A stretch of 64,000 nt of DNA from Myxococcus stipitatus. Lineage in GTDB: Bacteria > Myxococcota > Myxococcia > Myxococcales > Myxococcaceae. The stretch spans positions 558,001 to 622,000 of the forward strand of contig NZ_JAKCFI010000004.1 in the NCBI RefSeq assembly GCF_021412625.1, in the 5' to 3' direction. A program made the translations under genes and the position numbers. This document shows, piece after piece, positions 60,018-64,000 of this stretch (position 1 is its first letter; each line of letters begins with the position of its first letter). Below the pieces are notes generated by a model. The model searched no databases. It was not told the origin of the DNA and saw only the letters and a program-made list of their open reading frames with translations.

Positions 60018-61047
60018 GCTCCGCGGGCCCCGGCGCGAGGCCCGGCGCCAGCAGGGGCTTCTGGGTCGACGCGGGTCGACGCGGCGGACGCCAGCCGAGC
60101 GACACGCGCAGGTAGGGCGCGGGCTTGGTGCCCGCGTCGTTGCCCAGGTCCACGCGGTCGCGGTTCGCGTCGAGCAGCGCGTAGTCGTTGAGCAGGTCGA
60201 GCCCGATGGAGGAGCTGAGCCACAGGCTGCCGCCCCCCAGCCGCGTGTTCACGGTGGGGCCGAAGCGCAGCGCCGTCTCGCGCACGTACCGGGCGCCCGT
60301 CGTCTGGTTCTCGTCCGGCAGCCGCGTGCGGAACAGCTGCTGGTCGAACATGCCGGACAGGCCCAGCTCCAGCCCGTCGCCCACCTTCAGGAGGAACGAC
60401 GTCCGGGGCAGGCCCGCCTCCACGATGTAGGCCCCCTTGCGGTAGACGAAGCCCACCATGGGCACCACCGGCGTGACGTCGAACGGGTACAGGCCGACGA
60501 GTCCGAACGTCAGCCGGACGTCCGGGTCTCCTCCAATCTGGTAGGTCGCCATGGCGAAGCCCGCCCAGGACGTGTCGAGCCCGAAGTCGAAGTCGCTCTG
60601 GAAGTCCGTCCGCGTGTTCGACGTGACACCCATCACCAGCATCCAGCGCGGCGCCACCGGACGCACCAGCGTGAGGCCCAGTTGGAAGCGGTGGAACTGG
60701 CGGCCCAGGGCATCTTCCGACACATGTGACAGCGGCCCTTGCTGCTCCAGGCCCATCCACCGCGTCTCGTAGCCCAGCGAGGGGATGAGCACCGAGCGGC
60801 CCAGGAACACCGGGGGAAGCGGCAGGCGCAGGTCGAGCTGCTTGCGCTCGTCCAGTTGGGTGCCCTGCCGGCCGATGGCCGTTCCCCGCGCGAAGGTGAT
60901 GCCGAGGTGCGCCCGGTCCTCCATCGTCTGGGCGCTCGCGCCCCAGGAGAGCAGGGCCAAGAAGGCGAGCAGCAGGCACCGGGCGTCCCGGCGTGACGAG
61001 CAGAAGTCGAGAAGAGGGGCTCGGGTGGCGAACCAGGCTGATGACAC
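59989..61047 (-). CDS. Outer-membrane beta-barrel protein (DUF6268-like)
   Basis: A 352-residue protein with a signal sequence LLLAFLALLSWGASA and alternating-hydrophobic beta strands throughout (for example FLLKVGDGLELGLSGMF, RWMLVMGVTSNTRTDFQ). The sequence resembles the DUF6268/outer-membrane porin-like group. No transport substrate is known. The start is GTG. Its 3' end carries a 26-base repeat that is also found just outside the gene. Confidence 0.7.
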   Translation of the reverse strand: MSSAWFATRAPLLDFCSSRRDARCLLLAFLALLSWGASAQTMEDRAHLGITFARGTAIGRQGTQLDERKQLDLRLPLPPVFLGRSVLIPSLGYETRWMGLEQQGPLSHVSEDALGRQFHRFQLGLTLVRPVAPRWMLVMGVTSNTRTDFQSDFDFGLDTSWAGFAMATYQIGGDPDVRLTFGLVGLYPFDVTPVVPMVGFVYRKGAYIVEAGLPRTSFLLKVGDGLELGLSGMFDQQLFRTRLPDENQTTGARYVRETALRFGPTVNTRLGGGSLWLSSSIGLDLLNDYALLDANRDRVDLGNDAGTKPAPYLRVSLGWRPPRRPASTQKPLLAPGLAPGPAEPRPGASLVD

Positions 61048-61176
61048 GCGGACCTCTCACCGTTCATCGGGCGGAAGTCCCCAGTCTATCCCGAGTCCTC
61101 CGCGCCGGTGATGCCGATGCGCGAGGGGTGTGTCATTCCGCTCGCTCGGCCGCGGAGCGGTTTGTAGTCTCCGACA

Positions 61177-61440
61177 ATGTCTCTGCTCGAAACACTCCTG
61201 GGTCACGCTTCCCTGCATGACAGGGCCAGCACCGCGAAGAAGCGAGCGGCCCTCAAGGCGAAGCTGACTCCCGCCGCCGAGACTCCGAAGGTCTTCGCCA
61301 AGAGCCTGAAGCTGGCGGAGGGCGACGACCGGGTCCTCGACGTCGCCCGGGTCGAGGTGAAGGGCAACCTCGTGCTGGACGACCAGTCGCGTCTGCTCGT
61401 CGCCGGTGACCTGGTGGTGGAGGGCAACATCCTGCGCTGA
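61177..61440 (+). CDS. Small hypothetical protein with bactofilin-like repeat
   Basis: An 87-residue protein. The N-terminal half is Ala/Lys-rich; the last 40 residues (VEVKGNLVLDDQSRLLVAGDLVVEGNIL) contain one rung-like repeat as in bactofilin or polymer-forming proteins. It has no signal sequence. Function unknown. Confidence 0.55.
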   Translation: MSLLETLLGHASLHDRASTAKKRAALKAKLTPAAETPKVFAKSLKLAEGDDRVLDVARVEVKGNLVLDDQSRLLVAGDLVVEGNILR

Positions 61441-61558
61441 AAGGCGCCAGCGTCGGACCTCTCTCGATTGTTTTCGCGATTCTCGAGAATCGAGGCTATG
61501 TCTGGGGAAACACACCCTTCGCCCTTGTCCGGGATGGAGGGCACCCCGAGGTCCGACG

Positions 61559-63655
61559 ATGCGAACACAGCAGGAGTTCTCCAGGGGGCGACTTGTCGCA
61601 TGGCTGCTCACACCGCTCGTATCCGTCGCGTGTGCGGGCGGTCTGGAGGAGCCCGCTGAGAAGCCAGATGCGCCCATGGTGGCCGCCGAAACCCCCGGTC
61701 CGCGGGCTCGGGCCGCGTCCTCCCTGGCGACGGTGCTCGTCCCGACGGGGGCGTCCTGGCGCTACCTGGACACGGGCGTGGACCTGGGCACGGCCTGGAG
61801 CGCGACTGGCTTCGACGATGCCGCGTGGGCGGAGGGCGCCGCGCCCCTGGGGTACGCGGAGACGGACCTGGGGACGACGGTGTCCTACGGCCCCAACGCC
61901 AACAGCAAGTACATCACCACGTACCTGCGCAAGCGCTTCACGGTGGAGGACGCGGCGCGTGTCGGCGCGCTGCTCGTGCGACTCCAGCGGGATGACGGCG
62001 CCATCGTCTACCTGAACGGCGCGGAGGTCTTCCGCAGCAACCTGCCCGCGGGCACCGTGGGCTACCGCACCCTCGCGCCGGCCACCGTCTCGCTGCCGGC
62101 GGAGGAGACCACCTGGTTGGAGCAGTCGGTATCTCCGGCGGCGCTCGTCACCGGGACGAACGTGCTCGCGGTGGAGGTCCACCAGTCCGCGGCGAACACG
62201 TCCGACATGCGCTTCGACCTGGAGCTGAGCGCCACCGTCGCGCCCGACCCGAACCCCATGTCCGCGTGCTACCCGTTCGACATGCCCACGCCGTCCGTGC
62301 TGCGCGCGGCGCGCAAGAAGGTGTTCGGCTTCTACTATCCCATCTTCCCCATCTCCATCGAGAACAAGGACCCGTCGGTGGACTTCTGGTCGAGCTGGCT
62401 GGACCCCACGGGACGCAACAGCGAATACGGCGCCATCGGCGGGCTGATGCGTGACCGGCCGCTGCCGCGCCCGCCCTGGAGCGGCAACTGGCGTCAGCGT
62501 GACTTCGAGACGGAGGTGCGCCGCGCCATCGCCGCCGGCCTGGACGGCTTCATCTACGAGCACCCGTACAAGGTCTCGTCGAACGAAGCGAACAACCAGC
62601 TCGAGACGATGCTCGCGGCGGCGCTCGCGGTGGACCCCGGGTTCCGCATCGTCCTCAGCCCGGACTTCCCCTACGGCGAGGGCGCCGTTCCGGACCAGGT
62701 GGCGACGAAGATCGCCTCGGTGGCGAACCACCCCTCGCTCTATCGGCACGACGGCGCCATCGTCCTCTCCAGCTTCGGCGTCCAGCGCAACCCCATCGCG
62801 TACTGGAGCGCGCTCCAGTCGCGGCTCTCGGCGATGGGCATCGCCACCACGTACTGGGCCTTCCACAACTACGCTTCTCCCACCACGAGCCTCTATTCGG
62901 AGTGGAACGACCTGTCGGTCGGCTACTCGACCTGGGGCTCCCGTCCGGCGAGCTCCGGCGAGACGATGCGCCTGTGGAGCGCGGAGGCGCACCGGCGGGG
63001 CCGCCTGTGGATGTCGCCCGTCGCTTTCGAGGACGTGCGCCACAAGGACACGGGGGACCGGAACAGCTCGCGCGTCTACTGGGAGGCGCAGAACAGCCTG
63101 GCGTTCCGCACGCAGTTCGAGAAGGCCATCGAAGGAGATGCCGACTGGGTCAGCCTGCTGACGATGACGGACTACGGCGAGTCCTGGATGACGGCGTCCC
63201 AGGAGCGCGGCTACGTCATCATGGATTGGATTGCGTACTACACCGCCTGGTTCAAGACGGGGCAGCGGCCCACCATCCTCCGCGACACGCTCTATTACAC
63301 GCACCGCCGCCATCGCACGGACGCGCCCTTCGATGCGACGAAGCAGACCGCGCCGCAGATGGTGCTCAAGGGCGGCCCCTCCGGGTGGAATCAGGTGGAG
63401 CTGCTCGCCTTCCTCGCGGCGCCGGGGCGGCTCGTCATCACCCAGGGCTCCGACGTGCGGACGCTGGACGTGGCGAGCGCGGGCGTGACGCCGTTCTCGG
63501 TGCCCCTCGTGCCGGGCACGACGCCGGTCTTCGAGCTCCAGCGCAATGGCCAGACGGTGCAGCGGCTGGTGAGCAGGACGCCCATCGTCGCGCGGACCGT
63601 GTACCAGGACATGATGTATCACGCGGGCGGCGGCCGGGAGTGCGCGCGGCCCTGA
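61559..63655 (+). CDS. GH71-like endo-1,3-alpha-glucanase lipoprotein
   Basis: A 698-residue lipoprotein. The signal ends in a VSVAC-type lipobox. Residues 40-220 form a beta-sandwich domain (YITTYLRKRFTVED; DDGAIVYLNGAEVFRSNLPAG) typical of carbohydrate-binding or purple-phosphatase-type accessory modules. The rest has the mutanase-like catalytic pattern: VFGFYYPIFPISIENKDPSVDFW, AIAAGLDGFIYEHP, RIVLSPDFPYG and GDADWVSLLTMTDYGESW. Alpha-1,3-glucanases attack fungal cell walls, a sensible weapon for a predator. Confidence 0.72.
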   Translation: MRTQQEFSRGRLVAWLLTPLVSVACAGGLEEPAEKPDAPMVAAETPGPRARAASSLATVLVPTGASWRYLDTGVDLGTAWSATGFDDAAWAEGAAPLGYAETDLGTTVSYGPNANSKYITTYLRKRFTVEDAARVGALLVRLQRDDGAIVYLNGAEVFRSNLPAGTVGYRTLAPATVSLPAEETTWLEQSVSPAALVTGTNVLAVEVHQSAANTSDMRFDLELSATVAPDPNPMSACYPFDMPTPSVLRAARKKVFGFYYPIFPISIENKDPSVDFWSSWLDPTGRNSEYGAIGGLMRDRPLPRPPWSGNWRQRDFETEVRRAIAAGLDGFIYEHPYKVSSNEANNQLETMLAAALAVDPGFRIVLSPDFPYGEGAVPDQVATKIASVANHPSLYRHDGAIVLSSFGVQRNPIAYWSALQSRLSAMGIATTYWAFHNYASPTTSLYSEWNDLSVGYSTWGSRPASSGETMRLWSAEAHRRGRLWMSPVAFEDVRHKDTGDRNSSRVYWEAQNSLAFRTQFEKAIEGDADWVSLLTMTDYGESWMTASQERGYVIMDWIAYYTAWFKTGQRPTILRDTLYYTHRRHRTDAPFDATKQTAPQMVLKGGPSGWNQVELLAFLAAPGRLVITQGSDVRTLDVASAGVTPFSVPLVPGTTPVFELQRNGQTVQRLVSRTPIVARTVYQDMMYHAGGGRECARP

Positions 63656-63669
63656 GCCTGGGCGCGGGC

Positions 63670-64000
63670 CTACTTCGACGGCGTGGGGATGGCGATGGTC
63701 AGCTCGTGCGCGGGCACGGCCGTGGCGGTGGCCACGTTCCAGCTGTCCGGCCGGTTGGCCACGTCACCCGTGGGCAGCACGCCGTTGCCCAGCACGCCCG
63801 TCTTGTTGCGCCCCCACGAGTAGACGGTCCCGTCCGTCGCGGTGGCGTAGCCATAGAAGGACTGCGCGGTGTCGTGCAGCGCCTTGAACGTCACGCCCGG
63901 GGCAATCTGCACGGGCCGGAAGACCATCTTCTGGTAGTTGGACCAGTCCCACTGGTAGGGCGTGTGGTAGGTGGCGAAGTCCAGCATCACCCCGTTGCCC
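63670..64000 (-). CDS. RCC1-repeat protein, N-terminus beyond the window
   Basis: The minus-strand frame is open at the right edge. The visible C-terminal 106-110 residues contain one RCC1-type repeat (GYATATDGTVYSWGRNKTGVLGNG), and the frame ends in AHELTIAIPTPSK. RCC1 propellers in bacteria are often secreted or surface-bound. The start is not visible. Confidence 0.75.
   Translation of the reverse strand, partial: GNGVMLDFATYHTPYQWDWSNYQKMVFRPVQIAPGVTFKALHDTAQSFYGYATATDGTVYSWGRNKTGVLGNGVLPTGDVANRPDSWNVATATAVPAHELTIAIPTPSK

Noticed and set aside
1-64000. tRNA, rRNA, CRISPR array or insertion sequence
   Set aside because: I saw no cloverleaf, no regularly spaced repeat array and no transposase-like protein; a dedicated search could still find a small RNA.

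Overview
The window is GC-rich DNA (roughly 70% G+C, with strong G/C third-position bias and long antisense shadow frames). It carries a Hanks-type kinase, many lipoproteins, a GH71-like lipoprotein, an ABC permease-M1 peptidase fusion and family-B DNA polymerase-like genes. This mix points to a myxobacterium, probably of the Myxococcus/Corallococcus/Archangium group. That assignment is inference; there is no rRNA or tRNA gene here to anchor it.

Region 1 (1-16214) is the striking part. It is one plus-strand, tightly packed biosynthetic operon, cut by the left edge of the window. In order it encodes a PaaK-type AMP-ligase (partial), an intact nitrilase-fold enzyme, a second nitrilase-fold protein, an MfnA-like PLP decarboxylase, a methyltransferase, a third nitrilase-fold protein, an ABC-2 permease and ATPase, a HemW-like radical SAM enzyme paired with a class I methyltransferase, a fourth nitrilase-fold protein, a B12-binding-type radical SAM enzyme, an AlkD-family DNA glycosylase, a BtrH-like acyltransferase and a UvrA2/DrrC-like ATPase. 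The HemW-like/methyltransferase pair has the architecture of the two-component cyclopropanase of CC-1065-type compounds. The AlkD-like protein keeps the W/D/W residues used to release bulky alkyl adducts and resembles the yatakemycin resistance glycosylase in type. Together with the UvrA-like protein this suggests a pathway for a DNA-alkylating, possibly spirocyclopropane-bearing amide, built without NRPS or PKS modules in view. Three of the four nitrilase-fold proteins have lost the catalytic cysteine.

Region 2 (16.3-31 kb) is ordinary accessory chromosome: a zinc-ribbon protein, an AraC regulator, lipoproteins (NTF2-like, M23 peptidase), a divergent LysR/MFS pair, a Ser/Thr kinase, an oxygen-binding di-iron MBL protein, DedA, an EEP-phosphatase lipoprotein, an AI-2E-family permease, DoxX and a ThrE exporter.

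Region 3 (31.2-41.4 kb) has a pseudouridine synthase and a minus-strand pabB-pabA-pabC-hydrolase operon. Upstream of that lies a three-gene minus-strand module: a DUF559 nuclease, an unknown protein, and a 1221-residue protein with an N-terminal AAA-type and a C-terminal HerA-type ATPase. This module is a candidate defence or DNA-processing system.

Region 4 (41.6-64 kb) holds an epimerase/acyltransferase pair, pirin, an AhpD-like protein under a MocR regulator with visible repeat sites, a TetR-like HTH-only protein, two cspA paralogs, an ABC ATPase followed by the permease-M1 peptidase fusion, fadD with a palindromic operator, a WYL regulator divergent from a family-B DNA polymerase, a SnoaL-like protein, an outer-membrane protein, a GH71-like lipoprotein, and the end of an RCC1-repeat protein at the right edge. 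No tRNA, rRNA, CRISPR array or insertion sequence was recognised.
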